DNA of 64,000 nucleotides from Xanthocytophaga flava (GCA_030068525.1 JASJOS010000004.1:124001-188000); one strand, 5' to 3'; shown: positions 9,195-17,208, counted from the first letter of the stretch. Notes: generated by a model not told the origin, from the letters alone. Translations and numbers: made by a program.

Positions 9195-10052
9195 ATGAAT
9201 TCCAGAAAACACATTACCTTATTCATTTTATTTCTCCTAATGCTGACAGGAACAGAAAATAGCTGGGCTCAGGATATGATTGTGGGAAGCTTTAATCTTC
9301 GCTTTGACAACCCAAGAGATACAGGTAATCTATGGGTAAACAGAGCCCCTGTCGTAGCTTCGCTGATCCGGTTTCATGAATTTGATATCTTTGGCACACA
9401 GGAAGGTCTGAAAAATCAATTGGATGATATTAGTAAAGCATTGCCTGAATACGAACGGTATGGTGTAGGACGCGATGATGGCAAAGAAGCTGGCGAACAC
9501 TCTGCAATCTTTTTCAGAAAAGACCGTTTTACCATACTGAAAAAAGGAGACTTCTGGTTATCTGAAACACCTGATAAGCCTACCCTCGGATGGGATGCTA
9601 CCTGCTGTAAGCGTCTTTGTTCATGGGTATATCTTCAGGATAAACTGACCAAAAAGAAATTCTATTTCTTCAATGCACATTTTGACCATCAGGGTAAAAT
9701 TGCCCGTGTAGAAAGCGGCAAACTGATTCTGAAAAAAATCAAAGAAATGGCAGGTAACGAACCTACCTTATTTACTGGCGACTTAAATGGCGGACATCAA
9801 AGCGAATGGTATCTGACACTGGCCAACTCCGGTTTATTAAAAGATACTTTCAGCCAGGTAAAAGAACCGTATACCAATGGCAATGCATCCTTTAACTCAT
9901 TTGGAAAAGGTCCGGTAGGCAATGATATTATTGACCATGTATTTGCTACCAAAGATTTTCAGGTAAGCAAGTGGGGAGTTTTGACAGATACCTATCGGGG
10001 TAAGTATCCATCTGATCATTTTCCTATTCTGGTAAAAATGAAGCTAAAATAA
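9195..10052 (+). CDS. Secreted endonuclease/exonuclease/phosphatase-family protein
   Basis: 285 residues with a signal peptide (about 1-25, ending SWAQ). The EEP fold motifs occur in order: GSFNLRFDN (metal/phosphate-binding Asn), FDIFGTQEG (catalytic Glu), FFNAHFDHQG (His), LFTGDLNG (Asp/Asn pair) and YPSDHFPIL (terminal SDH). Members cleave phosphodiester or phosphomonoester bonds of nucleic acids, phosphoinositides or other phosphates. Located just after SusC/SusD, it probably processes the ligand of that uptake system in the periplasm or outside the cell. The precise substrate is not readable. Confidence 0.88.
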   Translation: MNSRKHITLFILFLLMLTGTENSWAQDMIVGSFNLRFDNPRDTGNLWVNRAPVVASLIRFHEFDIFGTQEGLKNQLDDISKALPEYERYGVGRDDGKEAGEHSAIFFRKDRFTILKKGDFWLSETPDKPTLGWDATCCKRLCSWVYLQDKLTKKKFYFFNAHFDHQGKIARVESGKLILKKIKEMAGNEPTLFTGDLNGGHQSEWYLTLANSGLLKDTFSQVKEPYTNGNASFNSFGKGPVGNDIIDHVFATKDFQVSKWGVLTDTYRGKYPSDHFPILVKMKLK

Positions 10053-10066
10053 TTCTCTTCAAAACC

Positions 10067-10109
10067 AAACAAAAGGAGGCAGCCTGTATTAGGCTGCCTC
10101 CTTTTGTTT
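10067..10109. terminator. Bidirectional terminator between convergent genes
   Basis: 18-bp perfect stem with loop TGTATTA, A-run on the left and T-run on the right, between the + strand EEP gene and the - strand MBL-fold gene. It can serve both. Confidence 0.9.
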
Positions 10110-10123
10110 AGTTCTTCCTATAG

Positions 10124-10876
10124 TTAAAACTCCAGCAGTTCTCCATCTGCAGGAATATGTAGTTGAGAAGCAGTCACTCCCTGTTGCTCAGCATAAACAC
10201 GCAGGTCGTCACGAGTTACACTGCCATGATCCAGTGCATCCAGATGAGTAGCAATCACAATGCTCCCAGAAGCAAATTTACAAAGATCAATGGTTTGTTC
10301 TTTGTCCATCACGATAGCAGGCGTATCATCAGAAAAACGATTGCCACCAGAGTGGGTGATTATAATATGCGGCTTATGCGTCTGAATAATTTCTTCCAGT
10401 TTTGGGTACCAGATTGTATCTCCCATCCAATAAATAGTAGGTTCACCAGCAGCCTTTAATATAAAGCCTGCCACATCGCCCATCCGCTGACCAATCTCTC
10501 CTACCCCATGTTCACCGGGCGTACGTATGATCTCCAGATTGCGCCAGTACAGTTGATCCTCTACTGACGTAATGCGGGTAAAGTTCATACCAAGAATGGT
10601 ATTCAAATGTGTAGGATGGCAAAACAGAGGTAATTCTTTGGGTAAAGCGAGCTGTGCAGTTTCGTCAAAATGATCCGGATGCAGGTGTGAGACAAGTACC
10701 ATTTCTATCCCACTCAAAATATCCTCTACGGAAACGGGTAATTCTACTGTTGGATTGAGAGACTTTCCAGCAAAAGAACGCTGGCTATGTTTTGATGCAA
10801 AGTAGGGATCAATGAGAAAGGTGTTCCCGCCATAGTAAAATTTAAGCGTAGCATTACGGATAAGTTGAATTTTCAT
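10124..10876 (-). CDS. Metallo-beta-lactamase-fold hydrolase (UlaG/YtkL-like)
   Basis: 250 residues. The metal motif HLHPDHFD is present, followed by the conserved His in GEHGVGEIG, Asp in YWMGDTIWY and His in THLDALDHG. No signal peptide, so cytoplasmic. Related proteins act on small esters, lactones or phosphodiesters (UlaG: ascorbate-6-phosphate lactonase), but sequence alone does not give the substrate. It stands alone, with a bidirectional terminator at its 3' end. Confidence 0.82.
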   Translation of the reverse strand: MKIQLIRNATLKFYYGGNTFLIDPYFASKHSQRSFAGKSLNPTVELPVSVEDILSGIEMVLVSHLHPDHFDETAQLALPKELPLFCHPTHLNTILGMNFTRITSVEDQLYWRNLEIIRTPGEHGVGEIGQRMGDVAGFILKAAGEPTIYWMGDTIWYPKLEEIIQTHKPHIIITHSGGNRFSDDTPAIVMDKEQTIDLCKFASGSIVIATHLDALDHGSVTRDDLRVYAEQQGVTASQLHIPADGELLEF

Positions 10877-11069
10877 GACAAAGTGAAACTAAGGGATTAG
10901 GATGGATATAGTCAGGCTACACCTTACATAAGCAAAGGTATCACACAAATGGTCAAAAGCTCAAAAATATCTTTCAAATATGAAAAGCTGATGATAAACA
11001 GGTAAAGCAGTAGCAAGCATTGCAAAGCCTGCAATACACAAAATGTAGAATTTAGTATAAATTGGAAGA

Positions 11070-11741
11070 TTAAGCGGCTGCTTCTTGCCCCGGACAGAAC
11101 AGCCAGACTTTGGCATCGCCAGAAAGTACCTGTAGGGTATTGGAAGAAGCCAGATGTAAAGTGTTGGAAGCGGTACTCACAAATGTATCTGAGAGTCTTT
11201 GTATAGTAAGGGTGTCTACAGTTTGGGATTCAGATAAAGAGGCTTTTACCAACTCTATAACCTGTGCTTCATACACAGCCTGAGATTGTTGTTCTGCGGC
11301 TTGAAGTTGTTCGAGTTTCTTCCAGGAAGTATAAGCGGATTGAATACGAACTGTTACCTGATCGCGTTTGGCTTCTTTGAGGATATAATTAGCCATATTG
11401 TCTTTCTCTTTCTTTCGATCCAATACAGCCAGATGAAGGTCATTGCGTTTGTATTGCACACGCAACTCCTTCAACTCTTTTTCTGCTTTTTTGAGTTGTT
11501 TATCTCTTTGTTTGGAGACAGCTTGAGCCTCGAGTTCAGCTTTTTGTTGTTCTGTCTGAGCTAGTAACGTTGTAAGAAGTATATGTTTGGCAAGAGAAAG
11601 TTCTTCATCTTCTTCGATCTGTTTAATGCGTTTGAACATATGATGCAGTTGCTCATTAAGACGTGCTTCATAGGATCTAAGACGATAATATTCTGATCTG
11701 AATTTACGAATGGCTGTTGAATTTGTATGGTAACGAGGCAT
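11070..11741 (-). CDS. Hypothetical coiled-coil protein
   Basis: About 223 residues if started at the ATG at 11741 (PRYHTNSTAIRKFRSEYYRL); the frame also has an upstream ATG at 11795, less likely given its AT-rich leader-like codons. Residues about 12-130 are strongly charged and rich in Glu, Lys, Gln and Leu in heptad spacing, indicating a long coiled coil. The C-terminal part is more Ser/Thr-rich. I do not recognise the family. It lies 59 nt beyond the 3' end of the HEAT-repeat gene on the same strand, so it could be the last gene of that unit. Confidence 0.6.
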   Translation of the reverse strand: MPRYHTNSTAIRKFRSEYYRLRSYEARLNEQLHHMFKRIKQIEEDEELSLAKHILLTTLLAQTEQQKAELEAQAVSKQRDKQLKKAEKELKELRVQYKRNDLHLAVLDRKKEKDNMANYILKEAKRDQVTVRIQSAYTSWKKLEQLQAAEQQSQAVYEAQVIELVKASLSESQTVDTLTIQRLSDTFVSTASNTLHLASSNTLQVLSGDAKVWLFCPGQEAAA

Positions 11742-11854
11742 GTAAAAATGTTGATTTTTGTTTGTTGTTAGATCTTTTAAAGATACAAAAATCAACTCGT
11801 TTAAACAATATTAAAGAGGTATTTTACGACAAAAATTACAGTTATGATGCTAAC

Positions 11855-13453
11855 TCATATCTGTCGCCACAAGTAAAAATGTAGCCTTTCCCAGATTTGT
11901 TCTCTCTGAGAAGTCACCTCTAGTTTTGAAGTATTAAAAGACTGATATATACCTCTGGCCCTTTCTAAATCTACTGGATCAGCTACTGCATATAATGTAC
12001 TAGCTTTTCTTACCCACTTATCAAGATACACCCAAGTCTGTTCTTGAACAATGATGTCTTTATCCATCAGGCCAGTGAGCAGGTCACCTAAAACTCTCCA
12101 TCCACCTTCTTTTGAGAACAACAAAAGAATAGTCTTTCGATATATTTCATTCCCAGATAGAAACAACTCTCTTGCATATGTTAGTATATCATTATTTACA
12201 TACCCCGCTAATATTTCAATACTTCGTTTTCTAAGCTTACTGGATGGATGCGATAAGAATTGTAAGGCATATTTCCTGGCTACCTCTGCATCTAGCATTG
12301 AAATAGCAATCAGGCTCGCCAGTTGTACACTGGAAGATTCGTGTTGAAGATACAATTCACAAACACCTATATCTTCCTTCGTACCCGTCTCAGATAAACC
12401 CAACAGACTACCAGTTAACTGGTGTTGTCTATGAATCTGCTGTCTGTAGATTTGGGGAAAGGATACATCTGCATTTTTTAACTCGTATCGGGCAAACTGC
12501 CGTACAGTTGCAGATGTATCAGCAATCAATGACCATATGTCAGGCCTTAATTCATTTTTAAACGTTCCAATTCTTTGTAAAGCTGTGGATCTTACCTCTG
12601 AGGAAGTATCATATAAAAATGCTTTCAGTAAATCTTTGTGTAGAGATTCTTCAAGCAAATGAATATTTTTTAAGAGTGCCAATCGAACCAAATGGCTTTT
12701 GTCTGTAAGAATCCGGTGAGCAATTTCAGGAGTGATTTTTCCTGATTGTAACAGATGGTATATATAAATCACCCGTGCGTGGTCAGGTATTCGCTGAATT
12801 TGTTTGTGCCATTCAAAAGTATATTCTTGTGAAAGAAGAAACTGGATAAGTTCTGTATGAACGGCTGAATACTTTACTTTCCCCACCTTTAGAAGCCATT
12901 CAATCAGAGACATATTATGTAGGAGATGATAGGCAAATTGCTCTTCTTTAAAAGACTGAATAGCACTGTTTGCAGCATTCCGTACTTGGCCCACCCAATC
13001 TCCCAACCGAAGTAAAATATAGGGAATGGCTTCGGGTTGCTTTGTTAATGCTAATTCTCTAACAGCAGCTTCTCTTACATATCCATCACAATTCATACTT
13101 GCAAGCATCAGCAAGGCGTGATAGCTTTCTGTCGGAAAACTGCATTTATATTTATTAATATCAGCAGGTAAAATGTATAGGTATCTCAGAAACTCATAAG
13201 AGCCAGCAGTAATCTTTTGTCTCTGAAGTATATGCTTAATTACGTTGGCTACTTTTACTTGAAACTCTGAGGGTTGAACCGATAGGAATGGCACCTTTAA
13301 AAACTTGCTTTTCAACAATGGAAATAAGAATCCTATATGATGAATGGATCCTTTTTCCTTGTAAGTGTCAAGACATTGAAGCTTCTGTTCAATAGAAGCA
13401 GTAGAGTCACTCAGTATGTGTGTACAATGAGAGAAATCGTAGCGTCCTTTCAT
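11855..13453 (-). CDS. HEAT-repeat protein of unknown function
   Basis: 532 residues dominated by alpha-helical repeats. Units such as DGYVREAAVRELALTKQPEA, then YILLRLGDWVGQVRNAANSA and the SEVRSTALQRI unit have HEAT-type spacing with conserved Ala and Arg. No signal peptide and no catalytic motif are seen, so it is probably a cytoplasmic scaffold or protein/RNA-binding solenoid. It starts 19 nt after the 221-aa gene, in the same transcription direction as the TROVE gene and its RNAs, and may be the distal end of that operon. Function unknown. Confidence 0.72.
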   Translation of the reverse strand: MKGRYDFSHCTHILSDSTASIEQKLQCLDTYKEKGSIHHIGFLFPLLKSKFLKVPFLSVQPSEFQVKVANVIKHILQRQKITAGSYEFLRYLYILPADINKYKCSFPTESYHALLMLASMNCDGYVREAAVRELALTKQPEAIPYILLRLGDWVGQVRNAANSAIQSFKEEQFAYHLLHNMSLIEWLLKVGKVKYSAVHTELIQFLLSQEYTFEWHKQIQRIPDHARVIYIYHLLQSGKITPEIAHRILTDKSHLVRLALLKNIHLLEESLHKDLLKAFLYDTSSEVRSTALQRIGTFKNELRPDIWSLIADTSATVRQFARYELKNADVSFPQIYRQQIHRQHQLTGSLLGLSETGTKEDIGVCELYLQHESSSVQLASLIAISMLDAEVARKYALQFLSHPSSKLRKRSIEILAGYVNNDILTYARELFLSGNEIYRKTILLLFSKEGGWRVLGDLLTGLMDKDIIVQEQTWVYLDKWVRKASTLYAVADPVDLERARGIYQSFNTSKLEVTSQREQIWERLHFYLWRQI

Positions 13454-13472
13454 TACAAGTTATACTATGTAG

Positions 13473-14138
13473 TTACCTGATTAATTTTCGAGAAGCTATT
13501 TTGCTATTTGCATCTTTTTTATACTCTGCATGAGAAGAATATGCGAACAAATCTCTTTGAAGATTTTTATAATACTTAGTTGTTGTATCCACTTTTAGCC
13601 TTTCAAGGATTGTTCTTGCTTTTAGGATGTCAATGTCTCCAAACGCTCCATAAAAACTATCGTGCAAACTGGTAAAGAGAAGGTAGTGCCATTTCTTATC
13701 TTTGATCAAAAGATAGTAGAGTTCTTCTTTCCATGTAAATGGGACTGCAACAGATGATCGTAGCAGAGTTTCAACTATTTTCTCGTTATTCAGTTCCATC
13801 AATCGTTGCCATGATTCAGCTACAGTTTCATCATCCTCAAAAAGATCTACTGCCAGTAAATACTCAATTCCGGATTTTTGCTGTTGATCTGATCCTAATA
13901 AACAATTGATACATCTATTCCAGAAAATATCGCGTTCTTCAAGTTCCAGGTCATTATAATACCACTTCAGATGCATCAAAACGGCATAAGTAGACTGTAT
14001 TTCAAACAACTGAAAGGAAAGATCCAGCTTTTGACTTTTTGACAAATGCTCATCATGCCAGATTGCATTCATGCTGTCAAATTCATTTATTCCAGAAGAT
14101 GGATAATTGATAATGTATGGTTCCAGTTTCATGGGCAT
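13473..14138 (-). CDS. Hypothetical helical protein downstream of the TROVE/RNA block
   Basis: 221 residues, no recognised domain. Two in-frame ATGs exist (14138 and 14132); the choice is open. The sequence is acidic and helical, with aromatic-rich segments (WHYLLFTSLHDSFYGAFG), no signal peptide and no membrane helix. Its start is only about 30 nt after the 3' end of the 191-nt tRNA-like RNA on the same strand, and the HEAT-repeat gene follows after 19 nt, so the two proteins are probably expressed together and perhaps from the TROVE promoter. Association with Ro/Y RNA is inferred from position only. Confidence 0.65.
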   Translation of the reverse strand: MPMKLEPYIINYPSSGINEFDSMNAIWHDEHLSKSQKLDLSFQLFEIQSTYAVLMHLKWYYNDLELEERDIFWNRCINCLLGSDQQQKSGIEYLLAVDLFEDDETVAESWQRLMELNNEKIVETLLRSSVAVPFTWKEELYYLLIKDKKWHYLLFTSLHDSFYGAFGDIDILKARTILERLKVDTTTKYYKNLQRDLFAYSSHAEYKKDANSKIASRKLIR

Positions 14139-14167
14139 TAAACATCTGCTTACTTAAAATCTCTTTG

Positions 14168-14358
14168 TCCCCCTCCCCGGATTCGAACCGGGATTTCCTT
14201 TTACAGGACAGTCGGGCTGTGAACGCGCTTCCCTACTCCACTCTTCGCTTTTCGGTGCACTGCAAACTCTGTCCATTTTAACGCGTAGTCAAAACGGCAT
14301 ATTCCCAACACTCCACGGTTTCGGTTTACCGTAGCTCTGCCTTTTGAGCTAGAGGAGG
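14168..14358 (-). ncRNA. 191-nt tRNA-like RNA with long insert (D)
   Basis: On the minus strand the 5' strand CCTCCTC (14352-14358) and 3' strand GAGGGGG (14169-14175) form a 7-bp acceptor-like stem with one G-U pair and discriminator A (14168). The D-arm is GCTC AAAAGGCA GAGC after linker TA. The T-arm is CCCGG TTCGAAT CCGGG. An anticodon-like hairpin ACGGT/ACCGT has an 8-nt loop. Between that hairpin and the T-arm lies about 115 nt instead of the usual 4-20, containing a 7-bp hairpin (CCGTTTT / AAAATGG) and a GGACAG/CTGTCC pairing. No CCA is encoded. It follows the Y-like RNAs and precedes a coding gene by about 30 nt. It is not an ordinary tRNA. Confidence 0.7.
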
Positions 14359-14388
14359 ATAGTTATTCATACTCTAAAGAATCAAAAA

Positions 14389-14514
14389 CAAGGGCAACAA
14401 GCGAAAAGAGAACATATGTGCTCTACCTCTGAGCTATCCTGCCTAAGCAAGAGCAGGATTCGAACCTGCGACCACATCGTCCCAAACGAAGTAACTCTTT
14501 TCTACGGCACCTAG
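14389..14514 (-). ncRNA. Y-RNA-like RNA 2 with circularly permuted tRNA-like module
   Basis: Minus strand. Outer stem CTAGG/CCTTG (one mismatch), then TGCCGTA, inner 8-bp stem GAAAAGAG/CTCTTTTC, and GCTTGTTGC on the return strand: the same core as RNAs 1 and 3. Between the stems, T-arm GCAGG TTCGAAT CCTGC comes first, then TCTTGC, a 4-nt loop TTAG, GCAGGA, and then D-arm GCTC AGAGGTA GAGC. The acceptor-like strands are therefore joined by a tight loop and the 5' and 3' halves of a tRNA are swapped, as in the tRNA-mimic module of bacterial YrlA Y RNAs. An ATGT/ACAT pairing closes the module. Confidence 0.8.
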
Positions 14515-14550
14515 GATTTATAAGTCAGTTTAGTGCTGACTAGTTGTGTT

Positions 14551-14660
14551 ATAACAGAGCGACAAGCAATAAGAGAGGTTTTAATTAGAAAGAAATTAAA
14601 TCGGGTTTAAAGGTTTATACAATAAGCAGCGAAGTATCTCTTATCTACGGCATCTGTTAT
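14551..14660 (-). ncRNA. Y-RNA-like RNA 1
   Basis: Minus strand, 110 nt. Outer stem ATAACAGA/TCTGTTAT (8 bp), internal loop TGCCGTA opposite GCTTGTCGC, inner stem GATAAGAG/CTCTTATT (8 bp with one G-U), then ATACTTCG. The apical part has no tRNA-like module; it holds an AT hairpin TTTAATT/AATTAAA with pyrimidine loop TCTTTCT (14580-14600). The stems differ in sequence from RNAs 2 and 3 but pair equally well while the internal-loop bases are kept, which is strong evidence for a conserved RNA. It begins about 40 nt after the TROVE stop codon. A small hairpin at 14523-14541 separates it from RNA 2. Confidence 0.8.
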
Positions 14661-14668
14661 TTCTTTGA

Positions 14669-14700
14669 AACCCTTCTGGCCTTTTGCAGGCCAGAGGGTT
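14669..14700 (-). terminator. Strong hairpin between TROVE gene and Y-like RNAs
   Basis: 12 bp of stem (AACCCT + CTGGCC with GGCCAG + AGGGTT, one bulge) directly after the stop codon. On the minus strand only TTTC follows, not a long T-run, so it may be a partial terminator or a processing/stability element that sets the mRNA apart from the RNAs rather than a full stop. Confidence 0.5.
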
Positions 14701-16260
14701 CTATATCTCAATTTTATCAATGACGGACAATACACTTTCCTTTTCTTCCATAGCGACCATCATATCGAAAATCTTTTCACTCCATCCAGCCACAGTCATC
14801 ACACCATCTTCGAAAAGAGTATTTCCATATCCTTTCAGATCCACACTATAGGTCACCACGTTTGGATTCAGTTTTTTGTACTCATTGAATAACTTTCCAA
14901 AGTCGCTCCCTACCCGTCGTTTGTGGTCAAACCAATTGCATCGGGCTCCAATCTGACAGTCAGAAAAAATAACAATACGATCTACCCTAATTTTCTCAGA
15001 CAACATTTTCTCTATCATGTTAAATATTCCCTGTTCTGTGCTGGGTCCACATGTACGGGCAGCATTGTTGATACTCGCAAAGTTTTCGAATACAGAAGCG
15101 TTTCGCTTTAATTCCGGGAAAACCAGTTTGTCACCAAACAATCCAATCTCTGTATTTTCAGACTGAGACCAGTACAAGACAGCAAACAGATTGGCTATAT
15201 CGGCGGTTGTTCTACGACTCATTGCTGAAACAACTGACTTTCCTCCCATATCCCCAAACATACTTCCGGAATTGTCTGACAGGATCAGAGTTTTTCCTTT
15301 GGATACAGGAATGTTGTTACACGAGTACCGTACAGCTTTTTCAAGAGCCTCCTGAGTAGCTTTGATCTTTGCTTTATTTGTATCATTAGCTACAGCTTCA
15401 ATCTCTGTATAAGCTGACAAGAACCTGAATGGTAGCTGTTTAGAGCGTTTTACTTTGTCTTCACTAGCAATCTGTTTAAGTACTTCTGTCAACGCATGGT
15501 CTGTCCCCTGAGTAAGAATGTTTCGCAGGTTACGTAGCAATGCCATGTAACCCATCTTTCCACTCAATACCAGTTCTTCCCACTTCAACGCTTTTGCCTG
15601 TTGTTTTTCCTGTTCGCTGAAAAATGACTGTTGTCCCAATTGAGATAATTCAGTTTCCCATGTATAAGGAACAGGCAATGTATCAGTGGCAATCTGAGTA
15701 AAGATCACCTGTTGTGCATCATCTTTAGGCATAGGGTGCACCAAAAACAATGCATCTCTCAACCGAACGGCTGTGTCACGATTATATTTGGCAAACTGGT
15801 ACGCATCAAACGCATTAAAGCTTTTTGCCAATCCTTTCTGAATCTGCTTTGAAAGCTTACCTAGCTTTTTGGTTTCTTTGCGTTCATTGGTCAACTGGTA
15901 ATAGGCCAGCAACTCCATGATTTCATCCGGACGTTGTACCACACGTTCAACCGTTCTGCTCACCAGACTATCTCCCTGATGTACTTTTGCCAGTTCGCCC
16001 AGTAATACTATAGGCACAGACCGTAAATACATTTGTTCACGAACATATACAGCCAGCTTTGCCACAAACAATGGGTCTACCTTCGGAATCAATGATTTGA
16101 TTCGTTCCAGTCGGGCATCTGCTTTCTCATAATAGGAATCGTGAAGCATAGCACTTACTACTGTAGTGTATAGTTCCATCTCTGCCTGTAACATATAGGC
16201 TTTGCCACCCATGTAGTTGACAGTTGGTTGTGCAGTATGGCTGGTTGGTGTAAATTTCAT
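14701..16260 (-). CDS. TROVE-domain (Ro60/Rsr-like) RNA-binding protein with VWA domain
   Basis: 519 residues from the ATG at 16260. The frame is open to an ATG at 16410, but that lies upstream of the promoter box at 16303-16353, so 16260 is preferred. The N-terminal two thirds is a TROVE ring of helical repeats (FAKYNRDTAVRLRDALFLVH, PYTWETELSQLG). The C-terminal VWA domain carries the MIDAS motif ILSDNSGSM (Asp about 328) and a later Asp in IFSDCQIGARC. Ro proteins bind Y RNAs and misfolded RNAs, and in bacteria assist RNA decay or stress survival. Three Y-like and four tRNA-like RNAs are encoded nearby, one block starting about 40 nt downstream on the same strand. This is the core protein of the locus. 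Confidence 0.93.
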   Translation of the reverse strand: MKFTPTSHTAQPTVNYMGGKAYMLQAEMELYTTVVSAMLHDSYYEKADARLERIKSLIPKVDPLFVAKLAVYVREQMYLRSVPIVLLGELAKVHQGDSLVSRTVERVVQRPDEIMELLAYYQLTNERKETKKLGKLSKQIQKGLAKSFNAFDAYQFAKYNRDTAVRLRDALFLVHPMPKDDAQQVIFTQIATDTLPVPYTWETELSQLGQQSFFSEQEKQQAKALKWEELVLSGKMGYMALLRNLRNILTQGTDHALTEVLKQIASEDKVKRSKQLPFRFLSAYTEIEAVANDTNKAKIKATQEALEKAVRYSCNNIPVSKGKTLILSDNSGSMFGDMGGKSVVSAMSRRTTADIANLFAVLYWSQSENTEIGLFGDKLVFPELKRNASVFENFASINNAARTCGPSTEQGIFNMIEKMLSEKIRVDRIVIFSDCQIGARCNWFDHKRRVGSDFGKLFNEYKKLNPNVVTYSVDLKGYGNTLFEDGVMTVAGWSEKIFDMMVAMEEKESVLSVIDKIEI

Positions 16261-16302
16261 AGCTGTAAAGAATAAATAGTCTTCGTTTTTGTATTGATAG
16301 CA

Positions 16303-16353
16303 CAAAGTTGAAAAGCCAGAACGCAGTCTTTTTGCGTAGTAAAAACTTTTTTC
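16303..16353 (-). promoter_or_regulatory. TROVE promoter with shared 32-nt box
   Basis: Minus strand: a box at 16322-16353 identical over 32 nt to 19541-19572, then an 11-nt spacer, then CAACTTTG (16303-16310), a fair -7 element (consensus TAnnTTTG). The -33 TTG is replaced by an A-run inside the box, suggesting dependence on a factor that binds the box. Expected transcription start is about 16297, giving a leader of about 36 nt before ATG 16260. The box contains a TTTTT/AAAAA inverted repeat around GCGTAGT. Confidence 0.75.
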
Positions 16354-16557
16354 AAAATTATTACATATCATTCCTCTCAGATACCCATTCAGCGTTAGGT
16401 AAGTCAGCAAAAAATGGTAATCTTACTACCTGAGGATAACATAGTCTTCAAAATGGCATATTTATTGCCTGTCACTTATATGTAAATTATTTGTTTCACC
16501 CTCTTTATAACTATCCACAAAGCTGGTATAAATAAAGAGTTTAACACCACACACGCT

Positions 16558-17157
16558 ATGTACACTTTCACAAAGTCATTTTTGGGATTTATCGCACTTT
16601 TATGTATAGGTTTGGTTAGTTGTCAAGGTCCACAGGGAGCGCCTGGCCCTGCAGGGCCTCAGGGTGAACCAGGTTCACAAACAGTAGCTCTTATGTATGA
16701 GGTTAATAACTTCAATCTTACTGCTTCCAATAAATGGTCTTCCTTCTATACTTTTCCAGCTGCAGACCCTATTTATCTGGAAGATGTAGTATTAACTTAT
16801 TTGTTAGTAGGACAAGATAATTCCAGTGGACAAAATATGGATGTATGGCAACTGATGCCAATAAGTTATTACAATCCAAATGGTACTTTATCAATCAATT
16901 ATAACTTTACGGCCAATGATGTCGAAATTTATGCATCAGCGTCCTATACTATGACTGCTCAGAATACCTCTTTCACCAATCAGGTAGCCAGAATTGTAGT
17001 AGTACCAGCAGATTATTCACCCAATGGTCGCAAAGCTTTGAACATTGACTACAATGATTACAATCAGGTAAAAAAAGCATTTAATTTATCTGATGCATCT
17101 GTGAAGAAATTGACTCCTGTAGCAAAAACAAAATACGAGGGACCAATTATTTATTAA
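16558..17157 (+). CDS. Lipoprotein with short collagen-like Gly-X-Y segment
   Basis: 199 residues with signal peptide and lipobox LVSC (Cys about 22). Directly after the Cys come six Gly-X-Y triplets (GPQGAPGPAGPQGEPGSQ), a collagen-like stalk, followed by a beta-rich, Asn/Ser-rich globular part. Such short collagen-like lipoproteins are common at the Bacteroidota surface. The gene runs opposite to, and sits between, the two RNA operons; nothing in it links it to RNA biology, so it may be an unrelated insertion. Function unknown. Confidence 0.78.
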   Translation: MYTFTKSFLGFIALLCIGLVSCQGPQGAPGPAGPQGEPGSQTVALMYEVNNFNLTASNKWSSFYTFPAADPIYLEDVVLTYLLVGQDNSSGQNMDVWQLMPISYYNPNGTLSINYNFTANDVEIYASASYTMTAQNTSFTNQVARIVVVPADYSPNGRKALNIDYNDYNQVKKAFNLSDASVKKLTPVAKTKYEGPIIY

Positions 17158-17167
17158 TCCATAGAGC

Positions 17168-17195
17168 AGAGAGCTAGCCGAGTGGCTAGCTCTCT
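17168..17195. terminator. Perfect 12-bp hairpin between convergent units
   Basis: AGAGAGCTAGCC / GGCTAGCTCTCT with tetraloop GAGT on the + strand. It lies 11 nt after the lipoprotein stop codon and 13 nt beyond the 3' end of the last tRNA-like RNA, so it can end both transcripts even though no long T-run follows. Confidence 0.65.
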
Positions 17196-17208
17196 GATAA
17201 ACAATAAG

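Noticed and set aside
14168..14358. Group I or II intron inside a tRNA
   Set aside because: The insert is only about 115 nt and lies before the T-arm rather than in the anticodon loop; no intron core or boundary motifs seen.
16261..16410. N-terminal extension of the TROVE protein by 50 residues
   Set aside because: Would start upstream of the shared promoter box; no TROVE similarity in the extension.
17168..17195. D-arm of a further tRNA (GCCGAGTGGC resembles Leu/Ser D-arms)
   Set aside because: It is part of a perfect 12-bp hairpin and no T-arm or acceptor strand accompanies it.
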